DNA of 64,000 nt from Flavobacterium sp. (GCF_027531705.1 NZ_JAPZSP010000010.1:1-64000); one strand, 5' to 3'. Shown: positions 1-8,970, numbered from the stretch's first letter. Notes: generated by a model not told the origin, from the sequence alone. Made by a program: numbers and translations.

Positions 1-851
1 CTCTTCAACCTGTTTTCTTTGGTTCAGCTTTGAATAATTTTGGAGTTAGAGAATTGCTTGACTGTTTTGTAGAAATTGCTCCATCGCCACGACCAAAAGA
101 ATCTGAAACAAGATTGGTAAATCCTGAGGAAGAAAAAATGACAGGATTTGTGTTCAAAATCCATGCAAATATGGATCCCAAACATAGAGATAGATTGGCT
201 TTTGTGAAAATTGTTTCGGGAACATTTGAAAGAAACAAACCTTATTTACACGTGCGTCAGAATAAGAATTTGAAATTTTCGAGTCCAAATGCATTTTTTG
301 CTGAAAAGAAAGAAATTGTAGACATCTCCTACCCTGGTGATATTGTAGGATTGCACGATACAGGAAATTTTAAAATTGGTGATACGCTAACAGAAGGTGA
401 AATTATGAGTTTTAAAGGAATTCCGAGTTTTTCTCCTGAGCATTTTAGATACATCAATAATGCGGATCCATTAAAAGCTAAACAACTAGATAAAGGAGTT
501 GACCAGTTGATGGATGAAGGTGTTGCGCAGTTATTTACACTCGAAATGAACAATCGAAAAGTTATTGGAACGGTTGGAGCATTGCAATATGAAGTAATTC
601 AATATCGTTTAGAACATGAATATGGTGCCAAATGTACTTACGAAAATTTCCCTGTTCACAAAGCTTGTTGGGTAAAACCTGATGATGCAAAAAATGAAGA
701 ATTCAGAGAATTTGTTAGAATAAAACAAAAATTCTTAGCAAAAGATAAATACAATCAATTGGTGTTTTTAGCCGATTCTGATTTTACTATTCAAATGACA
801 CAGAGTAAATTTCCAACAGTAAAATTATTTTTTACTTCAGAATTTGATTAA
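1..851 (+). CDS. prfC: Peptide chain release factor 3, C-terminal part (partial)
   Basis: This is the 3' part of the gene for RF3, the translational GTPase that recycles RF1 and RF2 after peptide release. The frame is open from the left edge (first full codon at base 3), so the first in-frame start near base 30 is not the real start. The visible 283 residues begin with PVFFGSALNNFGV, the end of the G domain, followed by the linker and the beta-barrel and C-terminal domains. The segment ARGxI-type elements of domain II and the family-typical GALQYEV motif (here VGALQYEVIQYRLEHEYG) are present. E. coli RF3 is about 529 residues, so a little under half is missing to the left. I see no frameshift. 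The identification is confident from overall similarity to the RF3 family. Confidence 0.93.
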   Translation, partial: LQPVFFGSALNNFGVRELLDCFVEIAPSPRPKESETRLVNPEEEKMTGFVFKIHANMDPKHRDRLAFVKIVSGTFERNKPYLHVRQNKNLKFSSPNAFFAEKKEIVDISYPGDIVGLHDTGNFKIGDTLTEGEIMSFKGIPSFSPEHFRYINNADPLKAKQLDKGVDQLMDEGVAQLFTLEMNNRKVIGTVGALQYEVIQYRLEHEYGAKCTYENFPVHKACWVKPDDAKNEEFREFVRIKQKFLAKDKYNQLVFLADSDFTIQMTQSKFPTVKLFFTSEFD

Positions 852-985
852 TATCGGCATAGATTTTGTAAGAAATCATTAGTTTTTTGTTACTAAATTA
901 TTAGATTTTAATTAAATAACAAAAAATATTTCGCGAATTAAAAAAATGATTAGTACATTTACACCCAAATAAAACAATTAAGACA

Positions 986-1198
986 ATGAAAAACAATTTA
1001 TTCAAGCTATATATCCTTGGTTTTTTTATACTAACTGATTTTATGGTATTTGCACAGCCAGGAGATGATACTGTTGATGGAGGCTTAGAAGGAGATGATA
1101 CTCCTCCTGTTCCTGTAAATGGAAAATTAATATATTTAGGAATAGCAGGACTTTTGTTTGCTGTTTATACTTATAGAAGAAATAAGAAAGTTGCCTAA
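986..1198 (+). CDS. Small secreted protein with C-terminal membrane sorting-like tail
   Basis: A 70-residue protein of unknown function. It has an N-terminal signal peptide (residues 1-23, ending VFAQ), a short acidic Gly/Asp/Pro-rich middle, and a tail made of a PVNGK motif, a hydrophobic segment (about 47-62) and a basic end (YRRNKK). This three-part tail is the architecture of PEP-CTERM-like sorting signals; flavobacterial genomes carry many such mini-proteins, which I recall being called PID-CTERM. The start is the ATG followed by KNN, 134 bases after prfC. A TACATTTA element at about 951-958 may be the -7 box, and a strong hairpin terminator follows, so it is probably a monocistronic gene. 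A sorting-enzyme link is inference. Confidence 0.7.
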   Translation: MKNNLFKLYILGFFILTDFMVFAQPGDDTVDGGLEGDDTPPVPVNGKLIYLGIAGLLFAVYTYRRNKKVA

Positions 1199-1219
1199 CT
1201 AGTATCTTTTTAAGCATAA

Positions 1220-1253
1220 AAAAAACGCTTCAATTAATTGAAGCGTTTTTTTT
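1220..1253. terminator. Bidirectional intrinsic terminator
   Basis: A perfect inverted repeat with arms around AACGCTTCAATT (about 1221-1235 and 1236-1250) is flanked by A and T runs on both sides. It lies between the small + strand gene ending at 1198 and the - strand nuclease gene ending at 1281, so it can terminate both. Confidence 0.85.
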
Positions 1254-1280
1254 ATGTAAAACTATTTTGCGTTTCTTGAT

Positions 1281-2351
1281 TTAATTTACAATCACTTTCT
1301 TAACAATCGACTCATTTTCAGAAGAAAGTTTTAGTAAGTAAAATCCTTTTGGTAAGTTTTCTAATGTATAAGCATTATCGATTAAAACTGGATTCTCAAT
1401 TTTTTGGATTAATTGACCGTTAACAGAAATCAATTCAATATCATCGATTGATGATTTAGTTGAAATTGAGATTTTATTATTATTTGTTGGGTTAGGAAAA
1501 ACAGCAATATCAGAAGTCCAATCAAATTGTTCGTTTAAAAGATATATGTTTGGCCATCTGTTTTGAGCAACTGGTCCACCCCAAATTAATGTTGCCAAAT
1601 ATGGATTATCAATAAACGGATTTCTATTTCCTTGTCCATAAGTATTTGAAGAATTTCCTAAATAAGTATTTCTAACATCTTCATATTGAGAAACTGGATC
1701 TTCTGCGTTCCATTGTAACAATAAACTTGTCATATTAGAATCAGTACCAACAGTAGAACCCGTTGAAACAAAAGTAGGCAAACATTGACTTCCATATCTT
1801 AAGTACATATACATAACAATTCTTGCTGCATCACCTTTCCATTCATCTCCAGGGTACCAATTTGCTCCAACTGTAGCAGAATTTCCACTTCCAGCAGCAT
1901 ACAATTTGTTTCCTCTTTCACCATTTCTTTGAACATCACAAGCACGTAACATTTGAGCATCAGCTCCAGGACCAGATTGCCCCAAATCTGGATTACCTAG
2001 TGATTGCGCAAACATGTGTTCTCTATTCCAATCACCAACAGCTCCACCATTACTATTTTTGCTTCTAGTTCTATCATTAGTGACATTTGCATCTGTTCCA
2101 TTCTCATAACCATATACTAGTAGAACATTTGAAGAATTTGTTGGATCTAAATCAACAATCTTAAGTGCATTCCAAACTTCAGAATAAGATAATTGGTTGG
2201 TATGAGTACTTGTTATCTTGGTTGCAAGAGCATTTTTTAAAGCAGTTCCAGTTTGATTCCAATTGAAGCTATTGTAATAAGGTGATGCTGGAGCACCATT
2301 TTGAGCAAATGAGCTTATTGTAATTAATAAAAGTGCAATTATTTTTTTCAT
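1281..2351 (-). CDS. Secreted endonuclease I family nuclease with T9SS sorting domain (third in operon)
   Basis: A 356-residue secreted nuclease of the endonuclease I family (His-Me finger, Pfam Endonuclease_1). A signal peptide covers residues 1-17 (ends SSFAQ). The catalytic NREH motif is at 109-112, followed by the GPGADAQMLRACDVQRNGER region, in which Asp and Asn residues line the metal site, and an RNPFIDNPYLATLIWG segment typical of the family. The last about 75 residues (FPNPTNNNKIS to KKVIVN) are a type IX secretion C-terminal domain, so the enzyme is expected to be released or surface-attached. It starts 2 bases after the stop of the preceding nuclease gene and is followed by a terminator. 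It is the most diverged of the three copies, as the region before NREH shows. Confidence 0.88.
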   Translation of the reverse strand: MKKIIALLLITISSFAQNGAPASPYYNSFNWNQTGTALKNALATKITSTHTNQLSYSEVWNALKIVDLDPTNSSNVLLVYGYENGTDANVTNDRTRSKNSNGGAVGDWNREHMFAQSLGNPDLGQSGPGADAQMLRACDVQRNGERGNKLYAAGSGNSATVGANWYPGDEWKGDAARIVMYMYLRYGSQCLPTFVSTGSTVGTDSNMTSLLLQWNAEDPVSQYEDVRNTYLGNSSNTYGQGNRNPFIDNPYLATLIWGGPVAQNRWPNIYLLNEQFDWTSDIAVFPNPTNNNKISISTKSSIDDIELISVNGQLIQKIENPVLIDNAYTLENLPKGFYLLKLSSENESIVKKVIVN

Positions 2352-2353
2352 AA

Positions 2354-3553
2354 TTAATTAATTATAATTTTTTTAGTTATTGATTCATTATTTGAAGACA
2401 ATTTCAAGAAGTAAAATCCTTGAGGTAAATTTTCTAATGAATAAGTATTATTATTTGAACTAGGATTTTTAATTTGTTGCATCAATTGTCCATTTATACT
2501 AATCAAATCAATTTCATCTAAAACAGTTTCCGATTCTATAATAATTCTATTATCAACGGCTGGATTAGGATAAACTGAAACAGCAGAAAGTAATTCGAAA
2601 GTTTCTGTTTGTAATGGAGAACCCCAAATTGTAGCAACCCATTCTGGATGGTCAACAAAAGGATTTCTGTTGCTTTGATGGGTATATATTCTATTGTTTA
2701 TTGCTATTTCTCTTGCGCTAACAGGATCATTTTGATGCCAAGTTTTCATGATGCTTAGAAAAGTAGGATTCAAACCTTGACTTGCACTACCGTCAAACAT
2801 AGCTTTAGCTGTAGTATTTGAACAAGTTGAATACATTAGTGGCAAAACGTCTTCGTAACGCGTTACAAAATATAAAACAGCTCTTGCAACATCACCTTTA
2901 AACTCATCAATTGGTTCAAATACATTACCAGAATAGCCTGCCGAATAACCACTGTTATTGTTAAATCCTATTTTAGAAATATTAGAAGTATAACATGGTA
3001 AATTTGTTGGAGAATATGAAGGTCCATCACCTCCAGCACATGGATTCAAGTTAGTTGCATATATTCTGCCAAAAGGTAAATTTCCTCTCCAAGCATTTAC
3101 TCTTATATCTGTTGGAGGAATAAAATGTGCATCGTTTTTAGCATAATATGCCACACTATTAATCGAGGTATTAATTCCAATACTAATAAAGTAAGGTTCA
3201 AAAAAACTTTCTGGTATTAAATGCTCTCTATTATAACAAAGTCCTTCATAGGAAGTAGTAGTAGAACCACATTCTAGTAACGTAGAATTATAATTGGTAA
3301 AATCAATTTCGTCAATTTTTTCAGAATAAATATCTAAAAGAGAGCCATCATTTTCATAGTAATTATCTCGGTAAGCTGAATGAGAATATAAACTCCACAA
3401 TGAATTATATGATTTTGGAATATAATTTTTTAAGATAATATGCAATTGAGATTTTAATGCAAAACCAGTACCTGTAGCAGAATCATAATATCCATTAGGA
3501 ATTTGGGCTATTGCACTTGTTGAAAACAATAAAAAAATGATTATTCTTTTCAT
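2354..3553 (-). CDS. Secreted endonuclease I family nuclease with T9SS sorting domain (second in operon)
   Basis: A 399-residue paralogue of its two neighbours. It has a signal peptide at residues 1-17 (ends SAIAQ), the catalytic NREH motif at 108-111 (context CYNREHLIPESFF), a DAHFIPPTD segment, a long insertion with extra Cys residues before the EFKGDVAR motif, then NRNPFVDHPEWVATIWG. A type IX secretion sorting domain follows (YPNPAVDNRI to KKIIIN). Its C-terminal 95 or so residues are nearly identical, in DNA as well as protein, to those of the upstream copy ending at 3557, which points to a recent tandem duplication or gene conversion. Only 3 bases separate it from the upstream stop codon. 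Probable role: digestion of extracellular nucleic acid. Confidence 0.88.
   Translation of the reverse strand: MKRIIIFLLFSTSAIAQIPNGYYDSATGTGFALKSQLHIILKNYIPKSYNSLWSLYSHSAYRDNYYENDGSLLDIYSEKIDEIDFTNYNSTLLECGSTTTSYEGLCYNREHLIPESFFEPYFISIGINTSINSVAYYAKNDAHFIPPTDIRVNAWRGNLPFGRIYATNLNPCAGGDGPSYSPTNLPCYTSNISKIGFNNNSGYSAGYSGNVFEPIDEFKGDVARAVLYFVTRYEDVLPLMYSTCSNTTAKAMFDGSASQGLNPTFLSIMKTWHQNDPVSAREIAINNRIYTHQSNRNPFVDHPEWVATIWGSPLQTETFELLSAVSVYPNPAVDNRIIIESETVLDEIDLISINGQLMQQIKNPSSNNNTYSLENLPQGFYFLKLSSNNESITKKIIIN
2369..2662. repeat. Direct repeat copy 1 (3' ends of tandem nuclease genes)
   Basis: About 290 bases nearly identical to 3571-3864, offset by about 1.2 kb. Both code for the end of the nuclease domain and the T9SS sorting domain. 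Recombination between the copies would delete exactly one gene. Confidence 0.85.
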
Positions 3554-3556
3554 AAT

Positions 3557-4660
3557 TTAGTTGACAATTACTTTTTTAGTTATTGATTCATTATTTGAAG
3601 ACAATTTTAAGAAATAAAATCCTTGAGGTAAATTTTCTAATGTATAAGTATTATTATTTGAAGTAGGATATTTAATTTGTTGCATCAATTGTCCATTTAT
3701 ACTTATCAAATCAATTTCATCTAAAACAGTTTCTGATTCAATTGTAATTCTGTTATCAACTGCTGGATTAGGATAAACTGAAATAGCAGAAAGCAATTCG
3801 AAAGTTTCTGTTTGTAATGGAGAACCCCAAATAGCTGTAACCCATTCTGGATGGTCTATAAATGGGTTTCTATTGTGTTGTCTTGCACTAATGGCATTAT
3901 TTCTATCAATTTCTCTTTGATTTACAGGGTCTTGATTATGCCAAGTCAATAAAATATTTTTGAAAGTTGGTGTAAATACTTGAGTTGACGAACCGCTTTG
4001 AAACATTGCATAGGAATTTCCCCAAGTAGTTATAACGTTCTCATATCTAGTGGCAAAATAGAAATACATTCTAGCAATATCTCCTTTGAATTCATCTATT
4101 GGTTCAAAAACAGTTCCTGAATAACCTGCTGCGTATCCTGTATTAGAAGCAGAACCAAGCTTTGAACCGTTTTGAGTTGTTGTCGATGCAGTTCCTACTT
4201 TTCCATGAGGATAGTTACTTCTCCAACCATTGACTTTACCATCAGTTGGTGTGACAGAATGTGCATCAGAAACCATCGGAGAATTTGAATTAAAAACGGA
4301 TTGTGGAATGATATGCTCACGGTTATAACAATCACCTTCAACAGCATAATTACCACATCTATCGCCTGAATTTGTAGCTGAATAATTATATGAATCTGTA
4401 CCACTAGGCTTTTCAGAATACATATCTAATACAGTTCCGTCATTTTCATAATAATAATCTCTATCAGAAGTTAAATAAGTTGTATACAAACCATCATATC
4501 CTCCACTAGAAATTGTCGATTTAATTATATTATACAGTTGTGTTTTTAATGTATAGCCAGTTCCTGTAGCCGTATTATAATAAGTTGCAGGATAATAAGG
4601 TGTTTGAGCAAAACCAATTGTAACGCTCAAAAATAAAATTAATGAGAAGATTTTTTTCAT
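3557..4660 (-). CDS. Secreted endonuclease I family nuclease with T9SS sorting domain (first in operon)
   Basis: A 367-residue secreted nuclease. The signal peptide is residues 1-19 (ends IGFAQ). The catalytic NREH is at 113-116 (CYNREHIIPQS), followed by SDAHSVTPTDGKVNGWRSNYP, a close match to the metal-binding core of endonuclease I relatives, then EFKGDIARMYFYFATRYE and NRNPFIDHPEWVTAIWG. A type IX secretion sorting domain occupies the last about 75 residues. The start codon is 6 bases after the stop of the rsmB-like gene, so the three nuclease genes appear to be transcribed from the methyltransferase promoter. It is the copy most like a canonical family member and may be the parent of the neighbour at 2354-3553. 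Confidence 0.9.
   Translation of the reverse strand: MKKIFSLILFLSVTIGFAQTPYYPATYYNTATGTGYTLKTQLYNIIKSTISSGGYDGLYTTYLTSDRDYYYENDGTVLDMYSEKPSGTDSYNYSATNSGDRCGNYAVEGDCYNREHIIPQSVFNSNSPMVSDAHSVTPTDGKVNGWRSNYPHGKVGTASTTTQNGSKLGSASNTGYAAGYSGTVFEPIDEFKGDIARMYFYFATRYENVITTWGNSYAMFQSGSSTQVFTPTFKNILLTWHNQDPVNQREIDRNNAISARQHNRNPFIDHPEWVTAIWGSPLQTETFELLSAISVYPNPAVDNRITIESETVLDEIDLISINGQLMQQIKYPTSNNNTYTLENLPQGFYFLKLSSNNESITKKVIVN
3571..3864. repeat. Direct repeat copy 2 (3' ends of tandem nuclease genes)
   Basis: Partner of 2369-2662; see there. The match stops near the ATGGTC sequence upstream of which the two genes diverge. Confidence 0.85.
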
Positions 4661-4666
4661 AAAAAA

Positions 4667-5881
4667 CTATAATTTTCTTTCTAATAATGCCATATAAAAC
4701 CCATCAAAACCAGATTCAGAGGCTAATACTTTAGAATCTTTTACAAATGTAAAGTTTTTTCCATTATCCGTACTTAAGAATTTCTTAATTTGTTCCTGAT
4801 TTTCAGATGGTAAAATAGAACAAGTTGCATAAACTAATTTTCCGCCTGGCTTTACAATTCTAGAATAACTTTCTAAAACTTCAGCTTGCACTTTTTTGAT
4901 GTTATCTATAAATTCTGGTTGTAGTTTCCATTTACTATCAGGATTTCTTTTTAGAACTCCTAATCCACTGCATGGTGCGTCAATTAAGACTCTATCGGCT
5001 TTTTCGCAAAGCTTTTTGATAACTTTAGTTGAATCAATTATTCTATATTCAATATTAAAAGCTCCGTTTCTTTTTGCTCTTAACTTTAATTGCTTTAGTT
5101 TGCTTTCATACAAATCCATTGCGATTAATTGTCCTTTATTTTCCATCAATGATGCCATGTGAAGTGTTTTTCCACCTGCTCCAGCACAAGTGTCAACTAC
5201 TCGCATTCCGGGTTGTACATCAAGAAAACGAGCTACTAACTGTGAAGAAGCATCTTGAACTTCAAAAAAACCTTCTTTGAAAGCATCTGTCAAAAATACA
5301 TTGGCTCTTTCTTTCAACACCAAAGCATCTGGTTGATCTTTTAGAAATTCTGTTTCAATGTTTAAATCCATTAGGATTGCACGAAGCTTTTCCTTAGTGG
5401 TTTTCAAAGTATTTACTCTTAAAATAACTTGTGCTTGTTTGTTTTGTGCAGCCAATTCTTTTGTCCAAAGTTCTTCGCCCAATTCTTTTACACCCAATTC
5501 ATCCATCCAATCTGGAATAGATTCACGGAAAGTTCGGATTTTTGACAATTCATCAAATTTTCCTTTTATTTTTCTTTCAGGAGTTCCTTCTAATTGTCTC
5601 CAATCGGGAATAGGATAACCACGCAAAACTGCCCAGGTGGCGAACATTCTCCATAAATCATCTCTGTCATAAGGCTCTTTCACAGCAGCAATTTCGGCAT
5701 ACAAACGTTTCCAACGAACAACTTCGTAGATGGTTTCTGCCACAAATTTTCTATCGGAACTTCCCCAACGTTTGTCTTTTTTCAAAGATCTTGCTACTAC
5801 TTTATCGGCATATTCTCCTTCATTGAAAATCGCGTTCAATGCATCAATTGTAGTGTAAACTAAATTTCGGTGTAATCTCAT
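4667..5881 (-). CDS. rsmB: RsmB/NOP-family 16S rRNA cytosine-C5 methyltransferase
   Basis: A 404-residue SAM-dependent RNA m5C methyltransferase. The first about 140 residues form an N-terminal helical domain resembling the NusB-like RNA-binding part of RsmB. The catalytic domain shows motif I TCAGAGGKT at 231-239, motif IV DAPCSG at 301-306 (release Cys 304) and motif VI YATCS with the nucleophile Cys 354. The length is close to E. coli RsmB (429). The target is probably C967 of 16S rRNA, but other members of the family modify other sites, so the exact position is inference. It is the promoter-proximal gene of a four-gene operon with three secreted nucleases, an unexpected pairing of rRNA modification and secretion. 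Confidence 0.88.
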   Translation of the reverse strand: MRLHRNLVYTTIDALNAIFNEGEYADKVVARSLKKDKRWGSSDRKFVAETIYEVVRWKRLYAEIAAVKEPYDRDDLWRMFATWAVLRGYPIPDWRQLEGTPERKIKGKFDELSKIRTFRESIPDWMDELGVKELGEELWTKELAAQNKQAQVILRVNTLKTTKEKLRAILMDLNIETEFLKDQPDALVLKERANVFLTDAFKEGFFEVQDASSQLVARFLDVQPGMRVVDTCAGAGGKTLHMASLMENKGQLIAMDLYESKLKQLKLRAKRNGAFNIEYRIIDSTKVIKKLCEKADRVLIDAPCSGLGVLKRNPDSKWKLQPEFIDNIKKVQAEVLESYSRIVKPGGKLVYATCSILPSENQEQIKKFLSTDNGKNFTFVKDSKVLASESGFDGFYMALLERKL

Positions 5882-5899
5882 TATTTTTTAATCAGCCTG

Positions 5900-5928
5900 T
5901 AAAGGTATTGCTTTTTTCTAGAAACAAA
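5900..5928 (-). promoter_or_regulatory. Candidate promoter of the rsmB-nuclease operon
   Basis: Read on the - strand: TTTG (5928-5925), a 17-base spacer, then TACCTTTA (5907-5900), one base from the Bacteroidota -7 consensus TAnnTTTG. It lies 19 bases upstream of the rsmB start, and its -33 element abuts the kup terminator. Confidence 0.45.
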
Positions 5929-5972
5929 AAAAGTATTCTTTAAAACCATTTTGATATTAAAGAATACTTTTT
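5928..5972 (-). terminator. Intrinsic terminator after kup
   Basis: Perfect 16-base arms (5928-5943 and 5957-5972) around AAGTATTCTTTAA, with U-rich sequence on the - strand side. It separates kup from the rsmB operon. Confidence 0.85.
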
Positions 5973-5988
5973 ACTATTTTATCATTTA

Positions 5989-7959
5989 TTAGTGAGTCTC
6001 AATTCTTCTCATCTCAATTTTTTCGGGAGCATGAAGCACTAAAGGAAATTGTTCAACTTTTACAGAACTACTGTCTAATCCGAAGCCTTTCTCTTCAGAC
6101 AAACTGAATTTTTTTAAGAAAAAATATGCACTCATTACTGTATTTTCAAAGAAAGTTAAATCGCTATCGTTTGACAAGAATTTCTCAGAAAGTACAAATT
6201 TGAAATCTCCAATAATATTATTCTTGTTCAATGATTCATAACGACTTGTAATATCTACCTCGCCACGTTGCACCATTTCTTTCAAGACTTGTTTGAACAT
6301 TAAATTGATTTTAGTAGCTTCTCTAAAACCAAGGTAAAAATCAATTCTATAAATATCATCAGGAACAATTTCTGTTACTTTATATTCTTTTTTATAAGGC
6401 TCACTCAAAATATTAACGTGAACAAACCAATATAAATCGGCTCTTTTGGGTCTTTTTTGCAATATAGAATACATTACTTTTTCTTCTATTTCGTCGCTTC
6501 GCATTGAGTTGGTCATATAAACTAAATGTGTTGCATATTTTGGAATTGATAAATCAACACTTAATTCAGCTAATACTTTTTTGTAAGTGTCAATTTTAAC
6601 TATTTTGGTATAATTTTTACTAATTTGTTTAGCTAAAAACCAAGTAGCCATTATTGAAATTAAAATTACGGCAATAATTAAAGTAACAAAACCACCATGC
6701 AAGAATTTAGTAACGTTGGCATATAAAAAGCTAAATTCAATCAACATATAAAGTGTTATCAAAGGAATGATATAGTACATTTTTACACGCTTCATTATTA
6801 AATAGAAATTCAGTAAAATAGTAGTCATAATCATTGTTAGAACAATTGCTAAACCATAAGCATGTTCCATATTACTTGATTCTTTGAAATACAAAACGAT
6901 ACCAATACAACCAACTAATAATAACCAGTTTATTGAAGGAATATATAGTTGTCCTTTTTCTTCAGTTGGGTATTTGATTTTTGCTTTAGGCCAAAAATTT
7001 AATCTTATTGCTTCATTTATTAAAGTAAAAGAACCACTAATTAAGGCTTGAGAAGCAATAACTGCGGCAAGCGTTGCAATCACGACTCCGATTGGTTGAA
7101 ACCATGTTTCCATTATTAAATAAAATGGATTTCCGTTTTGTCCACCAAGTTCCTGAAGTGTTTTTCCTTCATGAGAGATAAGGTAAGCACCTTGTCCAAA
7201 GTAATTCAAAAGCAACATTATTTTCACAAAAATCCAACTAACACGTATGTTTTTTCTTCCACAGTGACCCATGTCTGAATATAAAGCCTCTGCTCCTGTT
7301 GTACAAAGAAAAACGGCTCCTAGAACAAAAAATCCCTCTGGATGTACTGATAATAATTTGTAAGCATAATATGGATTAACCGCTTTTAAAACTTCAAAAT
7401 TTCCAAAAATTTGAATACTTCCTAGTATACCAAGCATAGCAAACCAAACCAACATCATTGGTGCAAAAAACTTACCTACTAACTTGGTTCCATATTGTTG
7501 AATTATAAATAGTATTATCAAAATAACTATAACAATCGGAATTGTATTAAGTTCAGGTTTGAATATTTTTAAACCTTCAACCGCGGAGGAAACCGAAATT
7601 GGTGGTGTTATTATTCCATCGGCCAACAGTGTACTTCCACCAATAATTGCTGGAACTATCAACCATTTTATCTTTGTTTTTTTGACCAATGCATAAAGAG
7701 CGAAAATTCCACCTTCTCCATGATTATCTGCACTTAATGTAATAATAACATATTTTAGTGTTGTTTGAAGTGTTAATGTCCAAAAAATACAGGAAATTCC
7801 ACCTAAAACAATATCGGCAGTTATAGCATACTGTCCTAAAATGGCTTTCATTACATATAAAGGAGAAGTTCCGATATCGCCAAAAATAATTCCTAAAGTT
7901 ACTAATAATCCAGCAGTAGAAAGCTTGCTATGAATGTTTTGTTGGCCGTGTGAGCTCAT
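5989..7959 (-). CDS. kup: KUP-family potassium uptake protein
   Basis: A 656-residue K+/H+ symporter of the KUP/HAK/KT family, located in the inner membrane. The N-terminal half carries about twelve membrane segments. Family motifs are clear: GDIGTSPLYV at 27-36, GEGGIFALYALV shortly after, and LADGIITPPISV following. The C-terminal about 200 residues (from QISKNYTKIVKID) form the cytoplasmic domain. Length fits the family (E. coli Kup is 622). The start ATG follows a -7-like TAACTTTG (7989-7982, - strand) without a good -33. It sits alone between two terminators. With the Kir channel at 25119 and nhaA at 26134 it forms the window's cation transport set. Confidence 0.95.
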   Translation of the reverse strand: MSSHGQQNIHSKLSTAGLLVTLGIIFGDIGTSPLYVMKAILGQYAITADIVLGGISCIFWTLTLQTTLKYVIITLSADNHGEGGIFALYALVKKTKIKWLIVPAIIGGSTLLADGIITPPISVSSAVEGLKIFKPELNTIPIVIVILIILFIIQQYGTKLVGKFFAPMMLVWFAMLGILGSIQIFGNFEVLKAVNPYYAYKLLSVHPEGFFVLGAVFLCTTGAEALYSDMGHCGRKNIRVSWIFVKIMLLLNYFGQGAYLISHEGKTLQELGGQNGNPFYLIMETWFQPIGVVIATLAAVIASQALISGSFTLINEAIRLNFWPKAKIKYPTEEKGQLYIPSINWLLLVGCIGIVLYFKESSNMEHAYGLAIVLTMIMTTILLNFYLIMKRVKMYYIIPLITLYMLIEFSFLYANVTKFLHGGFVTLIIAVILISIMATWFLAKQISKNYTKIVKIDTYKKVLAELSVDLSIPKYATHLVYMTNSMRSDEIEEKVMYSILQKRPKRADLYWFVHVNILSEPYKKEYKVTEIVPDDIYRIDFYLGFREATKINLMFKQVLKEMVQRGEVDITSRYESLNKNNIIGDFKFVLSEKFLSNDSDLTFFENTVMSAYFFLKKFSLSEEKGFGLDSSSVKVEQFPLVLHAPEKIEMRRIETH

Positions 7960-8010
7960 ATTATCTATTTAAAAAAGAATGCAAAGTTATTCATTTTAAC
8001 AATTTGTTAT

Positions 8011-8038
8011 AAAAAAAGCACCGAAAATTTCGATGCTT
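8011..8038 (-). terminator. Intrinsic terminator of the 5'-nucleotidase operon
   Basis: Stem AGCACCGAAA (8017-8026) with TTTCGATGCT (8028-8037), one G-U pair, followed on the - strand by a run of U. Confidence 0.7.
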
Positions 8039-8058
8039 CTCGTTAAACTATTTTTATT

Positions 8059-8970
8059 TTAAACAATTATCGATTTTCCTGAAGAAGATTTTGACTTATC
8101 TGTATCAAAATAAAAGTCAATTCTTCCTAAATTTATTCCGTAACAACCAACCTGATTTACTAATACATCTTGGTTATCAAGGTTTTTAACAATAGTTGGT
8201 TTGTCTAAAAATGTATGAGTATGACCACCAATAATCAAATCAATATCTTTTGTCAAGGCTGCCAATTTCAAATCCGAAATTTTATCTGGTTCATTTTTAT
8301 ATTGGTAACCTAAATGCGACAAACAAATTACTAAATCACATTTTTCTTTTTTTCTCAAAGTCGAAACTATGTCTTGTGTAATTTCTAGTGGATTATTGTA
8401 AACCGTTTCTTTGTAGTTTTTTTTGTCAACTAGACCGTCAAGCTCTACTCCTAACCCGAAAACGCCAACTTTTATTCCGTTTTTAATGAAAATTTTATAA
8501 GGTTTTACGATTCCGTCAAGAACAGTATTTTTAAAATCATAATTAGCCGAAACAAAATCGAAATTGGCATTGTGTAATTGTGAATAAAAACCATCTATTC
8601 CGTTATCAAAATCATGATTTCCCATGGTTGCCAAGTCGTATTTCATCATACTCATCAGCTTAAATTCTAATTCGCCACCATAATAATTAAAATAAGGTGT
8701 TCCTTGAAAAATATCGCCGGCATCAAGCAATAATACATTGTCGTTTTCTTTACGAATACTTTCAATTATAGCAGCTCGTCGAGAAACGCCACCCATATTT
8801 GGATTTCTTGGATGATCAGCAGGAAATGGATCAATGTAACTATGAACATCGTTAGTATGCAATATCGTCAAATGCTTTATTTCGTTAGATTTGAAACTAC
8901 TAATGGATAATCCCAACCCTAATAAAGTTGCGCTTGCAGCCGTTTTTTCTATAAATTCTCTTCTTTTCAT
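8059..8970 (-). CDS. Metallophosphatase: 5'-nucleotidase N-terminal domain, Tat-exported
   Basis: About 303 residues from the chosen start, equal to the catalytic N-terminal domain of UshA-type 5'-nucleotidases. An upstream in-frame ATG at 9006 exists, but the ATG at 8970 puts KRREFIEKTAASATLLGLGLS at the N-terminus, a twin-arginine signal, and leaves 10 bases to the preceding stop. Metal ligand motifs are in order: HTNDVHS, GDIFQG, GNHDFDNG, SHLGY, GGHTHTF. Two metal ions and phosphoester hydrolysis are expected, outside the cytoplasm. The substrate-binding C-terminal domain is missing here and is encoded by the gene just upstream, so the two products probably form one enzyme. It ends with a terminator. 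Confidence 0.87.
   Translation of the reverse strand: MKRREFIEKTAASATLLGLGLSISSFKSNEIKHLTILHTNDVHSYIDPFPADHPRNPNMGGVSRRAAIIESIRKENDNVLLLDAGDIFQGTPYFNYYGGELEFKLMSMMKYDLATMGNHDFDNGIDGFYSQLHNANFDFVSANYDFKNTVLDGIVKPYKIFIKNGIKVGVFGLGVELDGLVDKKNYKETVYNNPLEITQDIVSTLRKKEKCDLVICLSHLGYQYKNEPDKISDLKLAALTKDIDLIIGGHTHTFLDKPTIVKNLDNQDVLVNQVGCYGINLGRIDFYFDTDKSKSSSGKSIIV

Noticed and set aside
4195..4404. Open frame overlapping the nuclease gene in another frame
   Set aside because: Repetitive His/Ile/Val composition and full overlap with a clear catalytic domain; shadow of the nuclease frame.
1281..4660. Secreted endonucleases as an anti-phage or competition system
   Set aside because: They have signal peptides and T9SS domains but no immunity protein or toxin domains; a nutritional role is simpler.
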